From positions 1-22,987 of the forward strand of contig JBGAKX010000071.1 of the NCBI GenBank assembly GCA_044224215.1: a stretch of 22,987 nt of DNA, read 5' to 3'. The notes beneath the pieces were generated by a model. That model was given only the letters and a program-made list of their open reading frames with translations, did not search any database and was not told the DNA's origin. This stretch comes from DAOMFM01 sp035429825 (GTDB lineage: Bacteria > Acidobacteriota > Blastocatellia > UBA7656 > JADIYM01). The stretch's first letter is position 1. The number at the start of each line of letters is the position of its first letter. A program made the position numbers and the translations under genes. Positions 16,870 to 22,987 of the stretch are shown one piece after another.

Positions 16870-17103
16870 TCAGACTCCTTCGTTGAGAACCTCGGCGGCA
16901 GTGTCGCAGTAGCCGACCCTGTTGTGCGTGCCGTCGCAGAACGGACGCTTCATCGACTGGCCGCAGCGGCAGAGTGAAAACGGGCGCTTGGGCGGCTCGA
17001 CCACGTTGCCGTCCGGGTCCAGAAGGGTGATGTCGCCCTGGATGAACAGCGGGCCGTTTCGGCGCATGGTGATCGAGGGCTTTGGCGTTTCGTCGGTGCT
17101 CAT
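16870..17103 (-). CDS. CDGSH iron-sulfur domain protein
   Basis: A 77-aa protein from ATG 17103. It has one CDGSH motif, LCRCGQSMKRPFCDGTH, with three Cys and one His ligands for a [2Fe-2S] cluster, preceded by MRRNGPLFIQGDITLLDPDG. This layout is typical of single-motif bacterial CDGSH proteins. Its stop (TGA at 16870-16872) is three bases before the ispG GTG, and its last codons contain the ispG ribosome site (AAGGAG), so translation is probably coupled. IspG is an iron-sulfur enzyme, so a role in supplying or sensing clusters or redox state for IspG is plausible but inferred. It is the second CDGSH unit in the window, and its sequence differs from the tandem one at 948-1277. Confidence 0.9.
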   Translation of the reverse strand: MSTDETPKPSITMRRNGPLFIQGDITLLDPDGNVVEPPKRPFSLCRCGQSMKRPFCDGTHNRVGYCDTAAEVLNEGV

Positions 17104-17213
17104 GGTGTGGAAGTTCTCCTGTGACGCATTGAGTTTGAGATACCCATTCCGAAACGTGAGCGGAGGATCTGCGTCCGTCGGTCACGCATGCACCCTCGGG
17201 ACGGGATTCCGGG

Positions 17214-17333
17214 CACCCCGAAGGGGTGGGACGCCGGGGGTCGAGCGAGCGGGCCAGTCAATCAATGCGACCCTGAAAGGGTCATCGCCTCTTGTTCCGA
17301 ATCGGGGGTCGTCGTCGCGACCCCTTCAGGGTC
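17214..17333. repeat. Three short REP-type hairpins in the ispG-metH spacer
   Basis: CACCCCGAAGGGGTG (17214-17228) has a 6-bp stem and GAA loop. GACCCTGAAAGGGTC (17269-17283) is of the same form. GACCCCTTCAGGGTC (17319-17333) is the same unit in the other orientation, as its complement is GACCCTGAAGGGGTC. Flanking GCGA/TCGC bases extend the last two. They differ from the GGTAGCGCTC repeat family elsewhere in the window. The rest of the 340-base spacer (17104-17445) shows no gene. Confidence 0.65.
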
Positions 17334-17428
17334 CAGATCGGGGTTGCCGGAATTCAGCAGCGACGGCTCGGAAATGGCCCCTAAAACCAACCGGACAGAG
17401 ACGGTGGCGGCTGGTAGGTCACGATCTG

Positions 17429-17434
17429 TATACT
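17429..17434 (+). promoter_or_regulatory. Probable -10 box of metH
   Basis: TATACT at 17429-17434 matches the sigma-70 -10 consensus at five of six positions and is unusual in this GC-rich sequence. I see no good -35. Transcription would start near 17441, only about five bases before the ATG, which has no Shine-Dalgarno; this suggests a leaderless or near-leaderless mRNA. I see no cobalamin or SAM riboswitch upstream. Confidence 0.4.
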
Positions 17435-17445
17435 TACAGTTTCGT

Positions 17446-20400
17446 ATGAAGACCTTTCTCGAATCACTCAAGGAGCGCGTGATCGTCTTTGACGGCGCCA
17501 TGGGCACGTCGCTGCAGGCGCGGCGCGCGACTTTGGCGGCAAAATCCCTCGAAGGCTGCAACGAGAACCTCGTTCTCACGCGGCCGGACGTCATCGCGGA
17601 CGTGCACGCCGCCTTCTTCGAGGCCGGCGCCGACGTCGTCGAGACCGACACGTTCGGCGCAACGTCGATCGTTCTCGCCGAGTACGACATCGCCGACCGC
17701 GCCTACGAGATCAATCGTCGAAGCCGCGCGAATCGCCTGCCGCGTCGCCGACCAGTTCACCACACCCGACCGCCGCGCTGGGTCGCCGCTCGGGCCCGAC
17801 GACCAAGCTGCTGTCGCTCGGCAACATCGGGTACGCCGAGATGAGCGCGTCCTACGAAGAACAGGCGCGCGGCCTGCTCGACGGCGGCGTCGACATCCTG
17901 CTCGTCGAAACGTGCCAGGACCTGTTGCAGACAAAGGCGGCACTCGGCCGTGCAGCGTGCGATGGGCTCGACCGGCCGACGCGTTCCGGTCATGGCCCAG
18001 GTCACGATCGAAGCCATCGGCACGATGCTGCTCGGTTCGGAAATCGCGGCGGCGCTCACGTCGCTCGAACCGTTCGGAATTGACGTCATCGGCATGAACT
18101 GCGCGACCGGGCCAAAGCAGATGGCCGAGAACGTGCGCTACCTGTGCCACGCCGCGCCGATCCCGGTGTCGGTGATCCCGAACGCGGGTCTGCCCGAGAA
18201 CGTTGGCGGGCACGCGGTGGCCTTGAAACGCCTGGACATTCGCGGCCGAGCTGTCGCACTTCGTGAAGGACCTCGGCGTCAACATCGTCGGCGGGTGCTG
18301 CGGAACGACGCCCGCGCACATCAAGGCGCTCGCTGAGGCGGTTGGCAGTCTCGCGCCGCGCGAGCGTGCGCCGAGTTCGCTCCCGCGGCTTCGTCGCTCT
18401 ACATCGCGCAGCCCTATCACCAGGACACGTCGTTTCTGATCGTGGGCGAGCGCGTCAACGCGAGCGGCTCGCGGAAGTGTCGCGACCTGCTGATCGAGGC
18501 GGACTGGGACGGTCTCGTCTCGCTCGCGCGCGAACACGTTCGCGAGGGCGCGCACATACTCGACGTCAACGTCGACTACGTCGGACGCGACGGCGTCGCC
18601 GACATGAAGGCGCTCGTCTCGCGCCTGGTCACGAACGTCACGATTCCGCTGATGCTCGACTCGACCGAGTGGGAGAAGATGGAAGCCGGGCTGCAGCACT
18701 CGGGCGGCAAGTGCATCCTGAACTCGACCAACTTTGAGGACGGCGAGCCGCGGTTCGAGAAGGTCGTCAATCTCGCGCGGGAGTACGGCGCAGCCATCGT
18801 CATCGGCACGATCGACGAAGAGGGCATGGCGCGAACCGCCGACAAGAAGCTCGAGATCGTGCGGCGCGCGGTCGCGCACGCGACCCGGCTCGGAATCCCC
18901 GCGCACGACATCTTCATCGATCCGCTCGCGCTTCCCATCTCCACCGGCATCGAGGAGGACCGGCGCAACGCGGCCGAGACCATCGACGCCCTGCGGCGCA
19001 TCGAAAGCGAATTTCCCGAGGTGAACACCATCCTCGGCGTCTCGAACATCTCGTTCGGCCTGAACCCGGTCGCGCGCGTGACGCTCAACTCGGTCTTTCT
19101 GCACGAAGCCGTCGAGGCCGGGCTCGATGCCGCAATCGTCAACGCGAGCAAGATCCTGCCACTGAACCGCATCGCCGAGCATCAGGCCGAAGTCGCGCTC
19201 AAGTTGATCGCCGACGCGCGCCAGTTCGACGGCGACGTGTGCACATACGACCCGCTCGGCGAGTTCACGACGATGTTCGAGGGCCAGACGCTCAAGCGCG
19301 ATCATGCAGTGGACGCGACGCTGCCCATCGAGGAGCGCCTGAAGCGCCACGTCATCGACGGCGAGAAGATCGGTCTCGAGCCCGCGCTGACGACGGCCAT
19401 GGAGAGCTACTCGGCGCTCGAGATCATCAACGACATCCTGCTCGATGGCATGAAGACCGTGGGAGACCTGTTCGGCAGCGGCCAGATGCAGCTCCCGTTC
19501 GTCCTTCAGTCCGCCGAAGTGATGAAGGCCGCGGTGAAGTTCCTCGAGCCGTTCATGGACAAGGTTGAGGGCTCGGACAAGGGCACGATGGTTCTCGCGA
19601 CGGTGAAGGGCGACGTGCACGACATCGGCAAGAACCTCGTCGACATCATCCTGACGAACAACGGCTACCGCGTCCTGAATCTCGGCATCAAGCAGCCGAT
19701 CGAGGCGATCCTGACGGCCTATGAAGAGCACGGCGCCGACGCGATCGGCATGAGCGGTCTGCTGGTCAAGTCGACGCTTATCATGAAGGAGAACCTCGAG
19801 ATCCTGAACGAGCGCGGGATCACGGTTCCCGTCGTGCTCGGCGGGGCTGCGCTGACGCGGCGCTACGTCGAGGACGACCTCGCATCGATTTACGCGGGAC
19901 CGCTCTACTACGCGAACGACGCGTTCGGCGGGCTGCACATCATGGACCGGCTTCGCCAGGGCGAGCCCGACAGCCGCGCCGACGTCGAGATGACCGAACT
20001 GCAGGTGCGCGCTGAAGAGGTCCGGCGCGCCGCAAAATCGCGCGCTCGCGCGGCGCGCGCTGGAGACGGCGGCGCCGTCGACGTTGCCGAACGGTCGGCG
20101 GTCGCCACGGATGTCGACATTCCCGCGGCGCCGTTCTATGGCCAGCGCGCAAGGTCGAGAACATCCCGCTCGACGAGATCTTCGGATTCGTCAACGAATC
20201 GGCGCTCTTCAAGGGACAGTGGCAGATCCGGCAGGGACCGCGCTCCGTCGACGAATTTGCCGAACTGATCGACGGGCAGATCCGGCCAATCTTCGAGCGC
20301 TTGAAGGCCGAGTGCATCGATCGGTCGCTGCTCGAGCCGCGCGTGGTCTACGGCTACTTCCCGTGTCAGTCGGAAGGCAACGAGCTGATCGTGTATCACG

Positions 20401-20915
20401 ACGACGAGCGGACCGAGCGCGCGCGGTTCCGGTTCCCGCGGCAGTCGCGAGGAAAGCGCATGTGCATCGCGGACTTCTTTGCGCCGCGGGGCAGCGGCCG
20501 CGTGGACGTGCTCCCTGTGCAACTCGTCACGATGGGCGCCGTCGCGACGGAGCATTCGCAGAAGCTCTTTGCGGCGGACGAGTATTCGGAATACCTCTAC
20601 TTCCACGGCCTGTCGGTCGAGACCGCCGAGGCGCTTGCGGAGTACTGGCACGCGAAGATCCGCGCCGAGCTTGGCATCGCGGGCGACGACGCATCCGACG
20701 TCAAAAGGTTGTTTGCGCAGGTGTATCGCGGATCGCGCTACAGTTTTGGCTATCCTGCGTGTCCGAACCTCGAGGACCAGGAGATCCTGTTCACGCTGAT
20801 CGATCCGTCGTCGATCGGTGTGTCGCTGAGTGACGAATACCAGCTCGATCCCGAGCAGTCGACGTCGGCCGTGATCGCGCACCATCCTGAAGCGCGCTAC
20901 TTCGTGATCGACTGA
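17446..20915 (+). CDS. metH: Cobalamin-dependent methionine synthase MetH (several frameshifts as sequenced)
   Basis: MetH transfers a methyl group from methyl-tetrahydrofolate via B12 to homocysteine. About 1156 codons, near the usual 1150-1230. Homocysteine domain: VIVFDGAMGTSLQAR, LEGCNENLVLTRPD, ADVVETDTFGATSIVLAEY, the zinc ligand in GMNCATGP (18091-18114) and GGCCGTTPAHI (about 18288-18320). Pterin domain: FLIVGERVNASGSRK, ILDVNVDY, NSTNFEDGEPRF, FGLNPVAR, then LNSVFLHEAVEAGLDAAIVN. B12 cap and Rossmann domains: VKGDVHDIGKNLVDIIL with the cobalt-binding His, and GMSGLLVKST. The activation domain has VVYGYFPCQSEGNEL and ends SAVIAHHPEARYFVID. Frame changes lie near 17720, 17785, 17970, 18230, 18365 and 20140. 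A compensated pair near 17530-17545 hides the expected DFGGK. From 18370 to 20130 the gene is clean. Confidence 0.92.
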
Positions 20916-20919
20916 GCCG

Positions 20920-21396
20920 ATGATCCGCAGCGACTACATCCTGAAGATGATCGCGCAGCTCGCGGTCGCGCTCAGGCAGGTGCTGAAGCTGCGCGCGTCG
21001 AAACGGGACGACGATGCGCTGCGCGAGATCGATCTGACGCTGCAGAAGCTGTGCGGGCTGAACTCGCACCTGGTGAATGCCCTGTCGGAGGACTCGCTTG
21101 CGCAGACGCTCCGCGCAGGCGCGGCGCTCGATATCGGCAAGGCGCTCGTGATCGCCGAGATGCTGCACGAGGAAGCGAACATGGCGACGAGGAGGGCAGC
21201 GTCGGGCGGTATCGGAAGGCGCTGCGGCTCTACACGGAGGCGCTGCTCGAACGTGAAGAGGGCAGTTGCCAGCCCTGCCCGCGTGTGGACGCGGTCGCAG
21301 AGCGCCTCGGAGTTCGGCTACACCTGTGGATCTGCAGATCGGCTCATCCGGTACCACGAAGGAAGCAGGGTGACTTCGTGGCAGCCGGGGATGTAG
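20920..21396 (+). CDS. DUF6483-like helical protein (frameshifted near 21190)
   Basis: ATG 20920 follows the metH stop by four bases, so it is probably co-transcribed with it. The N-terminus, MIRSDYILKMIAQLAVALRQ, then VLKLRASKRDDDALREIDLT and LQKLCGLNSHLVNALSEDSL, fits the DUF6483 family (small all-helical, TPR-like proteins). After EMLHEEANM at about 21183 the frame turns Arg/Ser-rich. One frame over it reads GDEEGSVGRYRKALRLYTEA, then LLEREEGSCQ and VDAVAERLG, the expected helical C-terminus. The intact protein would therefore end near 21310-21330. The written frame closes at 21396. Function is unknown; the link to metH is by position only. Confidence 0.65.
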   Translation: MIRSDYILKMIAQLAVALRQVLKLRASKRDDDALREIDLTLQKLCGLNSHLVNALSEDSLAQTLRAGAALDIGKALVIAEMLHEEANMATRRAASGGIGRRCGSTRRRCSNVKRAVASPARVWTRSQSASEFGYTCGSADRLIRYHEGSRVTSWQPGM

Positions 21397-21500
21397 TGGG
21401 CCGTGTTGCTCGAGGACGGCGGCGATGGTGCCGAAGCCGTCGCGCAGTCGTTCGATCAATCGTAGGCGCGAGGACACCACCCTGTTCGTGTCTGAGCTGA

Positions 21501-21622
21501 GCGGTAGGGCTCAGGCTAACACCGCTCACTACGTTGGGGCTGGGCGCTACCGTGGCCTTTAGGCCGGTAGGGCTCGAGCTGCCCGCGCGCCGCTCACTAC
21601 GTTGGGGCCTGAGCGCTACCGC
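21501..21622. repeat. Two adjacent REP/BIME-like inverted repeats
   Basis: Unit one has arms 21501-21520 (GCGGTAGGGCTCAGGCTAAC) and 21533-21552 (GTTGGGGCTGGGCGCTACCG). Unit two has arms 21564-21583 and 21601-21622; the last arm is identical over 22 bases to 5254-5275. The 19-base string CCGCTCACTACGTTGGGGC occurs in both (21522-21540 and 21590-21608). Paired, inverted short repeats beside an insertion sequence fit a BIME arrangement. Confidence 0.75.
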
Positions 21623-21671
21623 AAGCTGGGCTGGGCCCGGTAGATACCGTGTTTCAGGTCAAGAGTAATTG

Positions 21672-22637
21672 TTAGGGTGTCGCGACGCGGTCGGGATCGT
21701 ATGGGACACCGGACCGCAGCACGCCGTAAGCAACTGCCAGCAGTTTGCGCATCAAAGCGACGATTACGACCAGTTTTGGTTTTCCTCGCGCCGTCAGGCG
21801 GGCAGCAAACGCTGCGAAGGCGCTGCAAGTCCGACGGGCAGTAATAGCCGGCCAGTAGAGTGCGCTGCGTGCGCCCGTGTGGCCCATTTTTGCTATTCGT
21901 GATCGTCTCCGGATACTTGTCCCCGATTCGTTCGGGCGAGGCGTCAATCCCAGGAATGCCGTCGCCTGTCGCGCCGAGCTGAAGCGGCTGAGCCCGAGCG
22001 AGATCAGCAGCGCCGCCGTCTTCTCACCGATCCCTGGAATCGACTCGAGCAGAGCAGCATCGCGCTTGAGCCCGGGATGGTGATCGATGTGCTCGCGGAT
22101 CTGCTGCTCGATCTCGGCGATCTGTCTGGCAAGTGTGGCGATGACCGTCTCGATCGACGCCCGTGTCGCCGGCGAGCTGTCGGCGAGACGGTTCTCCTCG
22201 GCCACCCGCATTCCTGTCAGGTCATCGAGCCTGGCGACAAGTGCCTGCAGATGATCAACTTCCGGTGGCGGCGGCTCCCACTCTCGCGGGTTGTTCTTCT
22301 GGCAATACCGGGCAATGACGCCCGCATCAACTCGATCCGTCTTGGCCCGGATCATCTCCGCCTTTCCCGACGCCTTGATCGCCGCCGGATTCACGATGCT
22401 CACACGATACCCTGCGTCGTAGAGCGCCCGGGCCAACGCGCGGCCATACACTCCCGTCGCTTCCATGCACGCGTGGGCCTCGGTGACCTTCCATCGCCCA
22501 AGCCACTCGAACAGATCCTTGAACCCCAGGGGCGAATTCCGGAACTGTGCACGACGCGGCTTGTGGGTCCCGAGCAGTTCCACATCGAACGTCCGCTTTG
22601 CGATGTCGATGCCGAGCGTATAGACAGATTCTGACAT
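21672..22637 (-). CDS. IS110-family transposase (DEDD recombinase)
   Basis: 321 aa from ATG 22637, with GAGGAGG upstream. The N-terminal RuvC-like DEDD domain shows D11 (TLGIDIAKRTFDV), E59 (HACMEATGVYG), and D101 and D104 (AKTDRVDAGVIARY). A coiled helical linker with EIEQQIREHIDHHP follows. The C-terminal Transposase_20 domain has LLESIPGIGEKTAALLISLG, ATAFLGLTPRPNESGTS with the serine-containing segment, and RIAKMGHTGARSALYW. The length is normal and the frame unbroken, so the enzyme may be active, in contrast to the damaged neighbours. IS110 enzymes are guided to target and donor by a structured bridge RNA from the element's own noncoding end. Confidence 0.96.
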   Translation of the reverse strand: MSESVYTLGIDIAKRTFDVELLGTHKPRRAQFRNSPLGFKDLFEWLGRWKVTEAHACMEATGVYGRALARALYDAGYRVSIVNPAAIKASGKAEMIRAKTDRVDAGVIARYCQKNNPREWEPPPPEVDHLQALVARLDDLTGMRVAEENRLADSSPATRASIETVIATLARQIAEIEQQIREHIDHHPGLKRDAALLESIPGIGEKTAALLISLGLSRFSSARQATAFLGLTPRPNESGTSIRRRSRIAKMGHTGARSALYWPAITARRTCSAFAAFAARLTARGKPKLVVIVALMRKLLAVAYGVLRSGVPYDPDRVATP

Positions 22638-22915
22638 GTCGGGTCCTCCTCACACTGAGTTCGACTCAGGAGCCTGCCACGATCCACCTTGTATTCAGGC
22701 TCGGCAGCGTGCTGCGGCCTCAGATACCGTCCGATCTCTCGTGGCGTGCGTAGGGAGGGTCCAGATCTACCGGACAGACTCTCTGGTCTCAAGGGCTCGG
22801 TCTGGTTGCCCCTCCCTTCCTCAAGCGTCCTTGAGGTTCACCTTAGACCACGTCTCGCGGCCAAGCTCAACATACAAGGGCTCGGCCTGCTACTTCAGGT
22901 TTTCCATTATCGGAG
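22638..22915 (-). ncRNA. Candidate bridge RNA (seekRNA) region of the IS110 element
   Basis: The noncoding DNA upstream of the transposase is where IS110-group elements encode the bridge RNA. It has several stems: CCTCAAGCGTCCTTGAGG (22819-22836, 7-bp stem, 4-base loop), CTGAGTTCGACTCAG (22655-22669, 6-bp stem, just before the transposase ribosome site), and pairing around CCAGATCTACCGG / CTCTCTGG at 22761-22786. A 15-base near-repeat, CAAGGGCTCGG(T/C)CTG, occurs at 22790-22804 and 22875-22889. The RNA call is by position and structure only; its ends are unknown. Confidence 0.45.
22790..22889. repeat. 15-bp direct repeat (CAAGGGCTCGGYCTG) in the IS upstream end
   Basis: CAAGGGCTCGGTCTG at 22790-22804 and CAAGGGCTCGGCCTG at 22875-22889 differ at one base and are 85 bases apart. 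One copy lies close to the outer end of the element, so they could mark transposase-binding or core/guide segments. Confidence 0.5.
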
Positions 22916-22921
22916 AACGGA

Positions 22922-22987
22922 CCGGGCGCTACCGCACCCGGCTCTGGTTCGCGACACCGTGGCCAAGCTCCTCGCGGCCGATCGTGC
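22922..22987. other. Window end: REP-like half-site and possible start of flanking sequence
   Basis: GGGCGCTACCGC (22924-22935) shares 11 bases with the REP-like arm at 21542-21552. Beyond it a plus frame reads PALVRDTVAKLLAADR to the window edge. This is protein-like, but too short to assign. Confidence 0.35.

Larger units (their letters stand above)
21640..22920 (-). mobile_element. IS110-family insertion sequence (ends approximate)
   Basis: A transposase gene of full IS110 length sits with a short 3' noncoding end (about 30 bases) and a long 5' noncoding end (about 280 bases), the asymmetry known for the IS110 group. No terminal inverted repeats are seen, as expected for the family. REP-like GGTAG/CTACC sequences border it: CCCGGTAG at 21637-21644 and GGGCGCTACCGC at 22924-22935. 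This suggests insertion inside a palindromic repeat. Exact ends cannot be fixed without an empty site. Confidence 0.7.

Noticed and set aside
17104..17445. Cobalamin or SAM riboswitch upstream of metH
   Set aside because: No B12-box or SAM-type core found; the spacer holds only short hairpins and a likely -10 box close to the ATG.
17464..19938. An 824-codon minus-strand open frame opposite metH
   Set aside because: Antisense of conserved MetH domains; no independent motifs.
21344..21529. A separate minus-strand gene between the DUF6483 gene and the IS element
   Set aside because: Short frames with mixed composition and no recognisable family; region is dominated by repeats.
21501..21622. 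CRISPR array
   Set aside because: Only two units, inverted and imperfect, with no regular spacers and no cas genes; REP/BIME fits better.

Overview
The window is high-GC bacterial chromosomal DNA with densely packed genes and no rRNA or tRNA that I can see. The gene set includes a secreted M36 metalloprotease with DWNxDG-type repeats, a HEAT/DUF4388 protein, a long IspG with an 'ESIGAYGYDEILP' tail, a DUF6483 protein, REP-like palindromes and an IS110 element. It would fit an Acidobacteriota-like genome (perhaps Vicinamibacteria-like), but this is a guess from gene content, not from a marker gene.

Layout. 1-5116 (minus) is a tight operon: oppA, oppB, oppC, then a tandem CDGSH iron-sulfur domain in one open frame with MoeA, which runs off the left edge. 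5216-5308 holds a REP-like hairpin and a 14-bp tandem repeat. A small four-helix membrane protein (5301-5669, minus) diverges from a 261-aa protein with a ParB/KorB-like helix-turn-helix segment (5824-6609, plus). The latter converges on parB (6810-7613) and parA (7649-8659), both minus. Upstream of parA lie a 60-bp dyad (8726-8785) and a perfect 18-bp palindrome (8784-8801) that resembles a stretched parS. Together 5.8-8.8 kb looks like a segregation-type module.

8788-11846 (minus) is a broken fungalysin (M36) secreted protease with C-terminal beta-propeller-like repeats. 12088-15621 (plus) is an intact 1177-aa HEAT-repeat/DUF4388/helix-hairpin-helix protein. 15780-17103 (minus) is a CDGSH protein followed by ispG. 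A spacer with three short hairpins separates this pair from metH (17446-20915, plus), which is followed by a DUF6483 protein. The right end is an IS110-family element (transposase 21672-22637, minus) lying between REP-like sequences on both sides. Its roughly 280-nt upstream noncoding end is a candidate bridge-RNA locus.

Quality caveat. ispG, the 5' third of metH, the protease, the parB tail and the DUF6483 gene contain many one-base frame changes, while oppABC, parA, the 1177-aa gene and the transposase are clean. For metH and ispG, uncorrected sequencing error is the likeliest cause. The protease also carries an in-frame stop, so true decay is possible there. The main candidates for novelty are the CDGSH-MoeA joint frame, the two-ParB-HTH partition module with its parS-like palindrome, the CDGSH-ispG pairing, the HEAT-DUF4388-HhH protein, and the IS110 element apparently inserted in a REP.
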